Virus record (IMG/VR): IMGVR_UViG_3300038441_000779
Coordinates: 120,197-184,196 of that record
Reading direction: 5' to 3' (one strand)
Origin: a virus
DNA: 64,000 nucleotides
Below the pieces are notes generated by a model that saw only the letters and a program-made list of their open reading frames with translations, ran no database searches and was not told the origin of the DNA. Both the position numbers and the translations under genes were made by a program. Of this stretch, positions 1 to 8,453 are shown in pieces; within the stretch, counting starts at the first letter, position 1, and every line of letters starts with the position of its first letter.

Positions 1-215
1 TACTCCTGGTGCAAAGAAGTAGCTTCGATTACCACCATCGGAGCCACGATAGAACGCGCCGCGCTCTCGTGAACCGAGGTGGTGGAAACCACATTGTATG
101 CCTGCCTGACATTGTCCGCTGCGTTGGCTGCGGAGGTGATATCTTTGCTGTCTGGGTAGAGTTTGGAGGCCACACCCAGAAACAGAGATCCCAGGTTCAA
201 AACTGCAGAGATCAT
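1..215 (-). CDS. Hypothetical protein, N-terminal part (runs off the left edge)
   Basis: An open frame on the minus strand starts with ATG at 215 and continues past base 1, so only the first 71 residues are visible. It begins MISAVLNLGSLFLGVASKLY, a mildly hydrophobic N-terminus, followed by an Ala/Val/Ser-rich helical stretch ending near VIEATSLHQ. It diverges from the plus-strand gene at 249 with only 33 bp between the start codons. I do not recognise the family. The hydrophobic start and the neighbouring virion-type genes make a structural or ejected membrane-active protein possible, but that is inference. The plus-strand frame across this stretch is its shadow. Confidence 0.6.
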   Translation of the reverse strand, partial: MISAVLNLGSLFLGVASKLYPDSKDITSAANAADNVRQAYNVVSTTSVHESAARSIVAPMVVIEATSLHQE

Positions 216-248
216 GAAAATTTACCTCTATTTGTAAGAGAAAAGACG

Positions 249-1316
249 ATGGCAGATAACCCGCTCAACGGATGGTTTGATGGGACTCCAGGTAACCAGA
301 AACCAGGCCGAGATCTAGATCAGTCCAGCTATGAGGATTGGCTTGACTTTGCGTTCCGAGAGAACGGTGGACCAGGCTACCGATCAGCAATGATCAACAT
401 GTTGCGTGGGGCAAGGATTCTGGGCCCCGGGAACCAACAGGCCCCCATCCCCGACGACACCATAGGATTGGTTTTCATGAACCGTCCTAAACTTAATTTG
501 TCCGACCGAAATATCCAGGAACATCCGCAATTACTTACTCTTATCAGCCCTCCGCAGAATAGTCTTTCTGCTTATATAAAGGGTCTATTAGATCCTAACT
601 GGGCTCGTGGTAATAGCGGCATGGTAGAATTCCTCGATCCCTTGTATCCATGGATCGCCCCTGTAAGTAACCTGATCAAGGTGTGCAGCGGTTTCCCTGA
701 CGTTAGTCTCAACGTGGCCCGCTCCACGCCCGGTATTCGTAAAGAAGTCTATCAGTACGTTGACGGCATCTTGCCAGTTAACTACGACTTCGATATGTCG
801 ATGTCCTTCTTCCCTATCAAGCACAACATCTTGGCGAACATGTTCGATGTGTGGAACCATTACATCGACGGGGTTTCCACTGGTGACGAAGGGATGGAGC
901 CTTATGCTGAAGCGCTTATTCAAAACTATCGTGATTTCGACGCTACTATCTTCACGATCATTCTGAACAAGAACCTGCGTAACGTGGAAGGCATTTACAA
1001 CAACGGTTATTGCTGGCCTAACACTTACCCGTCTGGTGCGTTCAGTTCCATTGACCGTACGCAGGATACCTTGCGCGGCCAGGGGCAGGATGAGCTAGAG
1101 ATCCGCTTCCCTAGTGTGGGTTTCCGTTATAACAACTTGAAGGTGGTGGATCGGTTCAACCGGATCACTTTGGAATTCAACCCGAACATGATGCCAGGTA
1201 TTCGTGAAGAGAACTACCGCAAGCTCGAAGTAGCCGAGTACTTTGCTGGTGGTTACCACGCCTATCCTTGGATCAATCCATTGAACATGGAAATGGAATA
1301 CTGGAGTCCCAAGTAA
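249..1316 (+). CDS. Probable virion structural protein (355 aa)
   Basis: The start is placed at ATG 249 (MADNPLNGWFDG), because the longer open frame upstream overlaps the divergent gene at 1-215. An AAGAG stretch lies just upstream. The protein is soluble, rich in aromatic residues, Pro and Asn, and has no membrane segment or enzyme motif that I recognise. Its stop overlaps the start of the next gene as TAATG, implying translational coupling. Strong codon bias and pairing with a 980-residue protein of similar style suggest a baseplate or tail component. The exact role is unknown. Confidence 0.75.
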   Translation: MADNPLNGWFDGTPGNQKPGRDLDQSSYEDWLDFAFRENGGPGYRSAMINMLRGARILGPGNQQAPIPDDTIGLVFMNRPKLNLSDRNIQEHPQLLTLISPPQNSLSAYIKGLLDPNWARGNSGMVEFLDPLYPWIAPVSNLIKVCSGFPDVSLNVARSTPGIRKEVYQYVDGILPVNYDFDMSMSFFPIKHNILANMFDVWNHYIDGVSTGDEGMEPYAEALIQNYRDFDATIFTIILNKNLRNVEGIYNNGYCWPNTYPSGAFSSIDRTQDTLRGQGQDELEIRFPSVGFRYNNLKVVDRFNRITLEFNPNMMPGIREENYRKLEVAEYFAGGYHAYPWINPLNMEMEYWSPK

Positions 1317-4258
1317 TGGCCATTAGTCAAGATCAACTTATTGCTCTGGCGGATAACCCAGAGCGTGGTATCGATACCATCATCAACGATATCGAGAATA
1401 CCTGGTTCGATAAACGGGTCCAGCTTAACAGTAAAACCCACCCAGCTATCTTTGCTGCGGATCTGATCATTGGCACCTCGTATGGCGTGCTGAACCGTAT
1501 CGACGACTCGATCAGTCGTAACTTTGCAGACCATGCGCGGAACATCTCTGACCTGGCCAAGCACATGGGCGACGAAGAGAAGATCGGTCTGTTCGGTAAC
1601 CCTAGTAACTGCACCATGGTTCTGGGTATTCAGATCAATGCCTTTAATAACCTGGCCAAGGATAAGACCGTTACGGTAGGCAAGGTTACCACCACGTACA
1701 AAATGCTGTTGTTCCCCAAAGATACCGAGATCATCATCAACGGCTATTACTTCGCCATTGAGAACGGCATCGAGATCCGTTACAAGGAGTCTTCGGGTTA
1801 CCAGGTAGTGTATGACGATAGCACACCTAACTCCCAGGCTCCTATCCGTGACAACGTGCTCAAACGTGGCTTCAAAGAAGAGAACGGTCAGATGTTCTTG
1901 GTTATCCAAGTTCCTGTTCGTCAACTCCGCTGTTTGGCTACTGAAGGCCTGACCTCCAACGCCTCGTCTGGTTGCCGTGGGAACATCGAATACCCGGATA
2001 ACCTGTATAACGTTCGTGCCTTTATTCGTCGTGGTTCTAACCCGAACGTGTTGCAGGAAATCAAGGTAGCCTTCGACCAGGATGTGTTCGACCAGAACAA
2101 CACCACGCTGTCGCTGAATATCGACACCACCAACAAGACCTTCAACTACGAGATCCCCGACGTTTATATCCAGGATGGTAGCGGTGTTGGCACAGTCCAC
2201 ATTTATACCTACACCACCAAGGGTGATCTGGTTAAAGACTTCCGTGAAGTACCGTTGAAGGAGATCGTGGTCAACTACCAGGACTACCGTTATGGTGCTG
2301 GGCGTCTTGGTCCTTATTCGGAAGGTTTGCGTAACTCTGGTGCTATCGCTTGGGGTGTCACTGAGATGACCCGTGGTGGTACTAACCCAAGACCGTTCCT
2401 GGAAGTCAAGGAAAGCTTCTTGCAGGGTCGTCGGGTACGTAATCTGCCTATCACCGAGAACAACCTGGAAGGTACAGTAGAAGGCTTCGGCTATAACTCG
2501 GTTAAGAGTATCGATTACCTCACTGGTCGCCAGTACTCGATTACCAAGGAACTGCCTAAGCAAAGCAACAAAGACTTCTACGCTCCTATGGCGTGCTTTG
2601 TGGGTAGTCACCTCACTTCTGCTAACCAGTTGGTGGCAAGTGGTGTGGTGTTGGATAACGGTAAGCGTATTACCATTCCGCACAACGTATTGTTCGACGT
2701 CAGTGCTTATACCACTCAGCTGGTTACCCAGCCGATCAAGGATAAGTATCTGGGCCTGTCCAACGAAGCGCTGGTGGAGCTGGTCAGTAATAAGACCTTG
2801 GTCTACACCCCGTTCTACTACGTGATGGATACCACCAACAACCAGGCGGTATTGCGTACCTATCACCTGGACAGCCCGAAGTTCGGTTACCAAACCTTTG
2901 TGGCCGAGAACGACGCTCTCAACATCGAAGTAGGTGTTGGGCAAATCGACATGGTCCATCAGGAAGACGGTTACCTGATCACCATCGTTACCCAGAGCAG
3001 CCAGAGCTACAAGGAACTGGACAACGATGCGGTCGGTGTACAGATGTCGATGAACATTGTCGACTCTGAGTCGTTGGCTAGCCTTAAGGCTACGTTCTAC
3101 GGTGTTACTGAAGCCGGTGAGCGTATCTGGCAGTTCAAGTTGAAGACCAACTTCGACCTGGACATTAACGACGTACTGTACTTCAACAACCTGTGGATGT
3201 TCGGCCAGCAGCAGTACAGTGTTGGTACTCCGCTCGATATGAACATGACGTTCATCTTCACCATCAGTGGTGACCCTACTGCCACAGACACTCCGTCCGA
3301 TCGCAAGATTGAACAGAGCATGTTTGCTGACAACCAGGTAGCCATTATCGAGACTTCTTATTCGGTTGTTATCGGTAGCCGTCTGGGCAACCTGTACAGT
3401 CGGATTCGTCCATTGGTTGGTGAAGGTCAGTACAAGCGCTATGAACAGGACGTGCCTGAAACCTACCCTGCTGATGTATTGAAGCGGGATGACGAAGGCA
3501 AGTTGATGTTTGACGGCCAAGGTGAAGTCATCGTCGAGCATCGTGCTGGCGAGATCATGTACAACAGCGCTGGCAAGATCATTCTGCGTTACCGTAAGAA
3601 TGACTTCATCCTGGACAGTGCTGGTCAGCGTATCCCTCTGGCACCACGTGAACTCCTGCATCACTTCGACTTCATTGCGTTTGATGCGGCTTACTACTTC
3701 AGTCGTGATGATTACGACAAAGAGTTTGCTCAGGAGACCAAGGACCACTTCGTCCATGTAGTCGGTGCGGATATGAGTTACTTCGACACATTGACTCTGG
3801 ACCGTACTGGGTTGTTCTACCAGCCGCGTAGCAAGATCGGTCCGGTACAAGTGTTGGTCAACAGTAACTACCAGATGTACCTCAAGCAAGACCTGAGTTT
3901 CGTGTTGGTGTACTACTTGACTCAGGGTGGCTACAAGAACCAGAACTTGAAAGACTCGCTGTTGGCTAGCAGTCCTAAAGTGATCAACGAAATGCTGGAC
4001 GGTGCTACAACTATCTCCACCGCAGAGATCATCCAAGCTTTGCGGAACAACGCACCACCTGAAGTAGTGGGCATCAAGCTCAACGCTTTGGCAGGGGATA
4101 GCACAGTAGATATTATCAGTAACGAAGACTCGCTGACCGGTTTCAGTGTTCGTAAGTTGCTGAAGCTGACCAGTGACCAGTTGGTGGCGGTACAAGAGGC
4201 GATCGATACCTCGTTCATGCCTCACGACCGTGCAATGGTAAGTATGGGCCAAGTATAA
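1316..4258 (+). CDS. Large virion structural protein, possibly baseplate/tail (980 aa)
   Basis: The start is set at ATG 1316, overlapping the previous stop (TAATG). A longer frame beginning at 1268 would overlap the upstream gene by 49 nt and is less likely. The protein is long and beta-rich with many short hydrophilic strands, no membrane helix and no catalytic motif that I recognise. Size and composition are like the large baseplate or tail proteins of phiKZ-type phages, but I cannot assign a homologue. It ends 12 nt before a strong hairpin. The opposite strand is open for nearly its full length because of codon bias; I treat that as a shadow. Confidence 0.75.
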   Translation: MAISQDQLIALADNPERGIDTIINDIENTWFDKRVQLNSKTHPAIFAADLIIGTSYGVLNRIDDSISRNFADHARNISDLAKHMGDEEKIGLFGNPSNCTMVLGIQINAFNNLAKDKTVTVGKVTTTYKMLLFPKDTEIIINGYYFAIENGIEIRYKESSGYQVVYDDSTPNSQAPIRDNVLKRGFKEENGQMFLVIQVPVRQLRCLATEGLTSNASSGCRGNIEYPDNLYNVRAFIRRGSNPNVLQEIKVAFDQDVFDQNNTTLSLNIDTTNKTFNYEIPDVYIQDGSGVGTVHIYTYTTKGDLVKDFREVPLKEIVVNYQDYRYGAGRLGPYSEGLRNSGAIAWGVTEMTRGGTNPRPFLEVKESFLQGRRVRNLPITENNLEGTVEGFGYNSVKSIDYLTGRQYSITKELPKQSNKDFYAPMACFVGSHLTSANQLVASGVVLDNGKRITIPHNVLFDVSAYTTQLVTQPIKDKYLGLSNEALVELVSNKTLVYTPFYYVMDTTNNQAVLRTYHLDSPKFGYQTFVAENDALNIEVGVGQIDMVHQEDGYLITIVTQSSQSYKELDNDAVGVQMSMNIVDSESLASLKATFYGVTEAGERIWQFKLKTNFDLDINDVLYFNNLWMFGQQQYSVGTPLDMNMTFIFTISGDPTATDTPSDRKIEQSMFADNQVAIIETSYSVVIGSRLGNLYSRIRPLVGEGQYKRYEQDVPETYPADVLKRDDEGKLMFDGQGEVIVEHRAGEIMYNSAGKIILRYRKNDFILDSAGQRIPLAPRELLHHFDFIAFDAAYYFSRDDYDKEFAQETKDHFVHVVGADMSYFDTLTLDRTGLFYQPRSKIGPVQVLVNSNYQMYLKQDLSFVLVYYLTQGGYKNQNLKDSLLASSPKVINEMLDGATTISTAEIIQALRNNAPPEVVGIKLNALAGDSTVDIISNEDSLTGFSVRKLLKLTSDQLVAVQEAIDTSFMPHDRAMVSMGQV

Positions 4259-4270
4259 AGCTATAAACCT

Positions 4271-4306
4271 TACTACCCCTAGCCCTTAACGGGGCTAGGG
4301 GTAGTA
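4271..4306. terminator. Bidirectional hairpin terminator between convergent genes
   Basis: CTACCCCTAGCCC and its exact complement GGGCTAGGGGTAG are separated by a 6-nt loop. The hairpin sits between the converging genes ending at 4258 (+) and 4314 (-), so it can serve both. Confidence 0.85.
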
Positions 4307-4313
4307 TAGGCCT

Positions 4314-5054
4314 TTATTCCGCGATTACTTCCAAGGTAGAAGCCAACTGGGTCAAGTACTCAGCGAACAAGTACGTGAAGTTGATTTCTGCCAGGTACGA
4401 CTTGGTGCTGTACTGCACACCGGCCAGACTAGGATTGTCGCTACCTTCTTCAGGCTCACGGTTACGACGTTCCACTACCTTGTGATGCGCTTCCTTGAGG
4501 TCAGGGAGGAAGTCCGTGATGAACAGATAGTCCCCGTCTTCCACAAGCTGGGATTCCACCTTGTAGTCTTTCCACGCACTGGCTTCAGCTGCTTCTTCAA
4601 CGCTCAGGGTAAACGAGTTCCAGCGGATGCCCTCGATATAGATGAGGACGTTACGACGGAATTCGTTATGAGCATTCAGCGCCACTTCGTTGTTGGGATC
4701 GAAATGGCTCAGCTGCTTCAGGATTACACCGATGTAGTTCTCGATGTAATGCTGTGTATCCAGCATGAAGGTAATGCCAGGCTTGGTAGGACCGGCGATG
4801 TTATCCAACGCATACCCAGGCAAACCAGCGTAACGAATGATCGAGGAGTTCTCAGCGGGGAACGACGCCGACAACTGAGCTACCAATTTCTTGGCTTCAG
4901 GTGTCTCACCCCAGATACCTTTAATGATCACCCGAGCAGCCCCGAGGGTCACACCTTTGTCCAGCGCACTACGGATCTGCTCGAGGTTACCCGCGCATTC
5001 CTGGATAGCCACTTCTGCGGCGGTACGAGAAGTTACGATAGTTTCCCAGTTCAT
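4314..5054 (-). CDS. Hypothetical protein, likely virion-associated (246 aa)
   Basis: Last gene of the minus-strand run 6998 to 4314. Its ATG at 5054 overlaps the end of the upstream gene by 4 nt (ATGA type), so the two are probably translated together. The protein is mostly helical and acidic, with no signal peptide, membrane helix or known motif. Its partner upstream is a candidate inner-body protein, so a role in the head or ejected complex is conceivable, but there is no direct evidence. A bidirectional terminator follows its stop. Confidence 0.7.
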   Translation of the reverse strand: MNWETIVTSRTAAEVAIQECAGNLEQIRSALDKGVTLGAARVIIKGIWGETPEAKKLVAQLSASFPAENSSIIRYAGLPGYALDNIAGPTKPGITFMLDTQHYIENYIGVILKQLSHFDPNNEVALNAHNEFRRNVLIYIEGIRWNSFTLSVEEAAEASAWKDYKVESQLVEDGDYLFITDFLPDLKEAHHKVVERRNREPEEGSDNPSLAGVQYSTKSYLAEINFTYLFAEYLTQLASTLEVIAE

Positions 5055-6601
5055 ACGGTTTTACCCCAGCCGATTTGTCGAGTGAAGTTGTTGTAGACTT
5101 CCTTGAGGTTCTTCATGTCGGCTTGTGCGTAGTTGTGGAACTCAGCACTGAGCTTTTCCATGAAGGTCTTGGCGTCTGCATCTTTGATGAACATCAAGGG
5201 CTGAGGGCGACCCTTGCTATCTACCAACGGTTTATGACCATTCTTCTTGGCGTCTGCGATCGACTTCTTCATGGTCTCGATGTCACCCAACACGCCACCG
5301 TAGTAGAAGGCGTGCGCACGGTTATGCCATTCGATCAGATTGGTCGCTTGTTTCTGCACAACGATCAGCGCCTGGGACACACTGAAGCAGAACTGGGTAA
5401 AGCTTCGCACCTCGATGGTCATTCGCTGATATTCAGTAATCAACTGATGTTCAGTCGGGATAGACTTGAAGTTGAAGAAGTCGTTCATGTCCTTGATCTT
5501 TGCAGACTCAGACTTGTCGACGATATTACCGAGTTCTTTCCAGTTGATGCCAGACAGGTCCAGCTCGTTATCGGAGATCTGTTGATAACGTGCGTTCAGG
5601 CCCTGGATCGTAGCCATGATCACCGGAATATCTTGAGGAGGCAGCTCCAGCTTTTCGGTGTGGATGGTTTGCTTGAGCTTAGCACGGACTTTGTCGAAGC
5701 CCTCGGTCAGTTCTTCGTTGGTAAACTTGAGCTTATACAGCTCTTCGTAAACCTTGCCGACGATCTCACTGATAGGAGCAACGTCCAACCCAGCTTTGAC
5801 TTCCTGGATAGCTTTGGTAACCCGGTTAACTTCTGGCGAGCTAGCGAGGCTGATAGCTTCACCACGGCTTTTACGAACCATGGTAGCCTTATGCTCGTCA
5901 GCGATAACCTTCTTCAGACGACGGACGTTCTGTTCAACCGAGTTACTAGCCTGGCGCAGTTTGGCTACTGCTTGTTGCAACAGAGGGAGAGCAGCACTGA
6001 GACCATTAATGGAATCAACGTCTTTGTCCATCTTGCTTTTCAGCAGCATGACCTGGAGCACTGGACTCTTACCAGCAGGCAGTTCACCCAGGTAGTTCTC
6101 CACGTTGTACTGACCAACAGGGAAACCCAAACCTTTGAGCGTAGCGGCGAACTCTTCCTTGAGTTCTTCCAGGTTATCGTCGATAGCCTTGGTGATCCTG
6201 GCGCTCTTACGGAAGCCGAAGAACGTCTTGACCCCGTCTACCACCCAGTCGATGGCCATACGGATGTACTTGATGATCCCTTCGATTACCACTTGGAATC
6301 TGTCAGCGATTGCCGAGAAGAAACCTTCAGCACCAGTGCGGGCGTTACGTTCCGATGGGAAAGGGTCGTAGCTGGATGTGTTGGGTAGGTCCATGAGGCG
6401 CGCTACGTCTTTCGACAGCTTGCGCAGCGAGAGTTGTTCAAACCCTTGCATCATGACGGTGCCTTCGTCCTGACCGGTCTCTTTGTAATACTCATCGAGA
6501 TCGATGCGCTGCTTGCCTTCCCCCGGCTGATAGGAATCAGTAGGAGCTGAATTGCCTACCTGTTTGTAGGAATCCAACTGGGAAGTTGGTTCATCACTCA
6601 T
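5051..6601 (-). CDS. Candidate inner-body/ejected virion protein, phiKZ gp95-like by position (516 aa)
   Basis: Long helical protein with an acidic, low-complexity N-terminus. An amphipathic aromatic segment around residues 95-125 (AIDWVVDGVKTFFGFRKSAR) precedes long coiled-coil-like helices. The protein encoded at 10311-11393 has the same plan: acidic leader, a WDWIVKMFKS...FFFGR segment, then charged helices. phiKZ carries paralogous head/inner-body proteins (gp93, gp95 and others) whose leaders are removed by a prohead protease. Relative position and layout here suggest the same family. I did not find a convincing cleavage site. It overlaps its neighbours on both sides (4 and 8 nt). Confidence 0.55.
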   Translation of the reverse strand: MSDEPTSQLDSYKQVGNSAPTDSYQPGEGKQRIDLDEYYKETGQDEGTVMMQGFEQLSLRKLSKDVARLMDLPNTSSYDPFPSERNARTGAEGFFSAIADRFQVVIEGIIKYIRMAIDWVVDGVKTFFGFRKSARITKAIDDNLEELKEEFAATLKGLGFPVGQYNVENYLGELPAGKSPVLQVMLLKSKMDKDVDSINGLSAALPLLQQAVAKLRQASNSVEQNVRRLKKVIADEHKATMVRKSRGEAISLASSPEVNRVTKAIQEVKAGLDVAPISEIVGKVYEELYKLKFTNEELTEGFDKVRAKLKQTIHTEKLELPPQDIPVIMATIQGLNARYQQISDNELDLSGINWKELGNIVDKSESAKIKDMNDFFNFKSIPTEHQLITEYQRMTIEVRSFTQFCFSVSQALIVVQKQATNLIEWHNRAHAFYYGGVLGDIETMKKSIADAKKNGHKPLVDSKGRPQPLMFIKDADAKTFMEKLSAEFHNYAQADMKNLKEVYNNFTRQIGWGKTV

Positions 6602-6998
6602 GGCACGACTCCAGTTCCTTGATCAGGTAACCGACCAGCTCGCTGAAGCCTGGGGCTTTGGAAGCGTCAACTTCGCCTTCCTTGGACCACAGGGTGAACT
6701 GCTTGGCGCACGGCAGGCTACCGGTGTTCGCCATGCTGCCGGCGATCAGGTTGATACGGGTAAGGATCGACTGGTGAATGAAACGGCCGTTGATAGGCGA
6801 AACGCTGTTCCACTTTTCCAGCTGGTGGTAGAGAACCTTTTCCATGTCGGCCGTGAACACGCCACCAGACTTGAAGGCTACCGCCAAACCAGCACGGATG
6901 TAAGCTTCGTTGAGCATGTGGCTTTGTTCTTCTGGACAGAACACACCTTGCTCGGTGTACGCCTTTTTAACTTCCAACACGTGGATGAGATGAGACAT
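6594..6998 (-). CDS. Hypothetical protein (134 aa)
   Basis: Small soluble protein starting with ATG at 6998 behind a clear AAGGAG ribosome site that lies in the 11-nt gap after the metallopeptidase gene. It overlaps the next gene by 8 nt. No motif recognised; it contains two separated Cys residues but no metal-binding pair. The operon position between a membrane protease and an inner-body-like protein suggests a late or virion role, by context only. Confidence 0.7.
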   Translation of the reverse strand: MSHLIHVLEVKKAYTEQGVFCPEEQSHMLNEAYIRAGLAVAFKSGGVFTADMEKVLYHQLEKWNSVSPINGRFIHQSILTRINLIAGSMANTGSLPCAKQFTLWSKEGEVDASKAPGFSELVGYLIKELESCHE

Positions 6999-7009
6999 TG
7001 TTTAGCTCC

Positions 7010-8374
7010 TTAAGCCAAAGATTTGAGGCGTTCCGCCAGTACAATCATTTCGTTGTTACCCAGGGCTTGGGTGAAATGCTCGAGTTCTTGTTTCTTGAAA
7101 TCAGCACCAGCAAACATCCAGCCGGCGAAGCGTTTAACGAAGGTACCTTCATACCAAGGCTTGATGGCCTTGTTGATCTCCAACAGCTTCTCGATGTCGG
7201 CAACCAATTCAGTACGTTCGTTAGCAGGCATGCCTTTAACTTCTTTCAGCTTAGCGATAAGCTGGCGCACGGCATCTTCGAACCGTCGATGGTTGGAGTT
7301 GTACACACCAGAGAAGCCTGGAGTGAAGTACGCCAAGATCAGCGTCAGTACAAAGATGAAGATACCGCCAAGGGCCAACGCAGCACCGGGAATACCCGCA
7401 GCCACCATCAGAACCAATTGGGGGAAGAAGAGCGCGCTGGTAAACAGAGTATAAACGATACCGGCGGTGAACATGTCGAGCAGGATGGTAATGCACCCCT
7501 GGTCCACCAGAACACCGATAGCAGCGATCACACCTTTGCCGCAGCCCATACGGATAGCGTAAACGTCAGCGATAACTTCGCTAGACATCTGTTCTACACC
7601 CAGGGACAGAGCGCGAGTAGTATTCCGCTGGTTGACCAGTTTATTGAAATACATGATCGCAGTATGCTCGTCACTGTTCTGTGCCAGCTCTTGCAATTCA
7701 GCTTGTTTGTCCGGACGGAGGTCCATCACTGCACTCATGTCTTGCAGGACCACAACACGTTCTTCAGGCGATGCCTTGCCTTGATAGAAGCGCAGAGCCG
7801 CTTTACCGATAACGTTATCGGCAGCAACGGTGAACATCAGCGCACAGCCACCGTAGCAGTGGCCTATCTCGTGAGCAATGGCTCCAGTCAGAATCCCAGC
7901 GATCGACACGTTGTACTTTTGAATCTTATCGCTAGGGAAAGTATCCGAAAGGTTAACGTTAATCCGCATGGTGATTGGCAGATCACAGAAGGCACCTTTA
8001 ACCTTGCCAGTACGGAAATCTACTTCCCCTTTGAACACTTTGTTTTTGTTCTGGACGAACCACTTGTAAAGGGTGGTCTCGGTAGACTTGAGGAGCCCAT
8101 CCAGCCCAGCGCTGTTGAGTACATGGTTTGGCGAGAAGTAACCGACGTCTACGGAAAGGTTACCCTCTTCGACCAGCTCGATCTTGACGTTACGGAAACC
8201 AGTGAATTCTTCAATGATGTCCTTAATGCCCTTAACCGAATCCTTGGAGAGAGTATTGGTGTTATTAATATTGTTTTCCAGGAACCCTGAAAGTTTTACG
8301 TAGAAGTCATCACTCTGAAAGTTGATGAATTCCAAACCTTCCCTGGGTTGGGTAAGGAACGACATGGACAGCAT
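7010..8374 (-). CDS. Membrane-anchored zinc metallopeptidase (HExxH), 454 aa
   Basis: Residues 163-175 carry the zinc-protease motif AHEIGH (H168, E169, H172). About 94 residues later comes SSEVIADVYAIR, in which E266 and D270 look like the third ligand and the Exx(A)D element of M48/gluzincin-type peptidases. Two or three strongly hydrophobic segments at about 281-350 should be membrane helices, and a charged C-terminal domain follows. The start is ATG 8374 with an AGGGG site 9 nt upstream. First gene of the run 8374 to 4314, which also holds a candidate ejected protein, so the protease might travel in the virion or act on the host envelope. The substrate is unknown; M48-like placement is inferred from motifs only. 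Confidence 0.75.
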   Translation of the reverse strand: MLSMSFLTQPREGLEFINFQSDDFYVKLSGFLENNINNTNTLSKDSVKGIKDIIEEFTGFRNVKIELVEEGNLSVDVGYFSPNHVLNSAGLDGLLKSTETTLYKWFVQNKNKVFKGEVDFRTGKVKGAFCDLPITMRINVNLSDTFPSDKIQKYNVSIAGILTGAIAHEIGHCYGGCALMFTVAADNVIGKAALRFYQGKASPEERVVVLQDMSAVMDLRPDKQAELQELAQNSDEHTAIMYFNKLVNQRNTTRALSLGVEQMSSEVIADVYAIRMGCGKGVIAAIGVLVDQGCITILLDMFTAGIVYTLFTSALFFPQLVLMVAAGIPGAALALGGIFIFVLTLILAYFTPGFSGVYNSNHRRFEDAVRQLIAKLKEVKGMPANERTELVADIEKLLEINKAIKPWYEGTFVKRFAGWMFAGADFKKQELEHFTQALGNNEMIVLAERLKSLA

Positions 8375-8453
8375 AAGAACACACCCCTCATATTTTTAAC
8401 TGGGTCGCTATGGTTATAGCGCAAAATTCGAGACATAAAATGCAGGCATTTCC
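8375..8453. promoter_or_regulatory. Divergent intergenic region with likely promoters
   Basis: 79 bp separate the start codons of the metallopeptidase (-) and the DNA polymerase N-terminal half (+). The stretch is AT-rich and contains TATTTTTAA, a small palindrome GCTATGGTTATAGC and CATAAAATGC. Opposing promoters must lie here or in the gene ends, but I cannot assign a consensus. Confidence 0.35.

Noticed and set aside
1262-4252. Full-length antisense open frame of 996 codons opposite the 980-residue gene
   Set aside because: It has low-complexity Val/Leu/His/Gln-rich composition and no ribosome site. It arises because the sense gene avoids codons that would give stops on the other strand.
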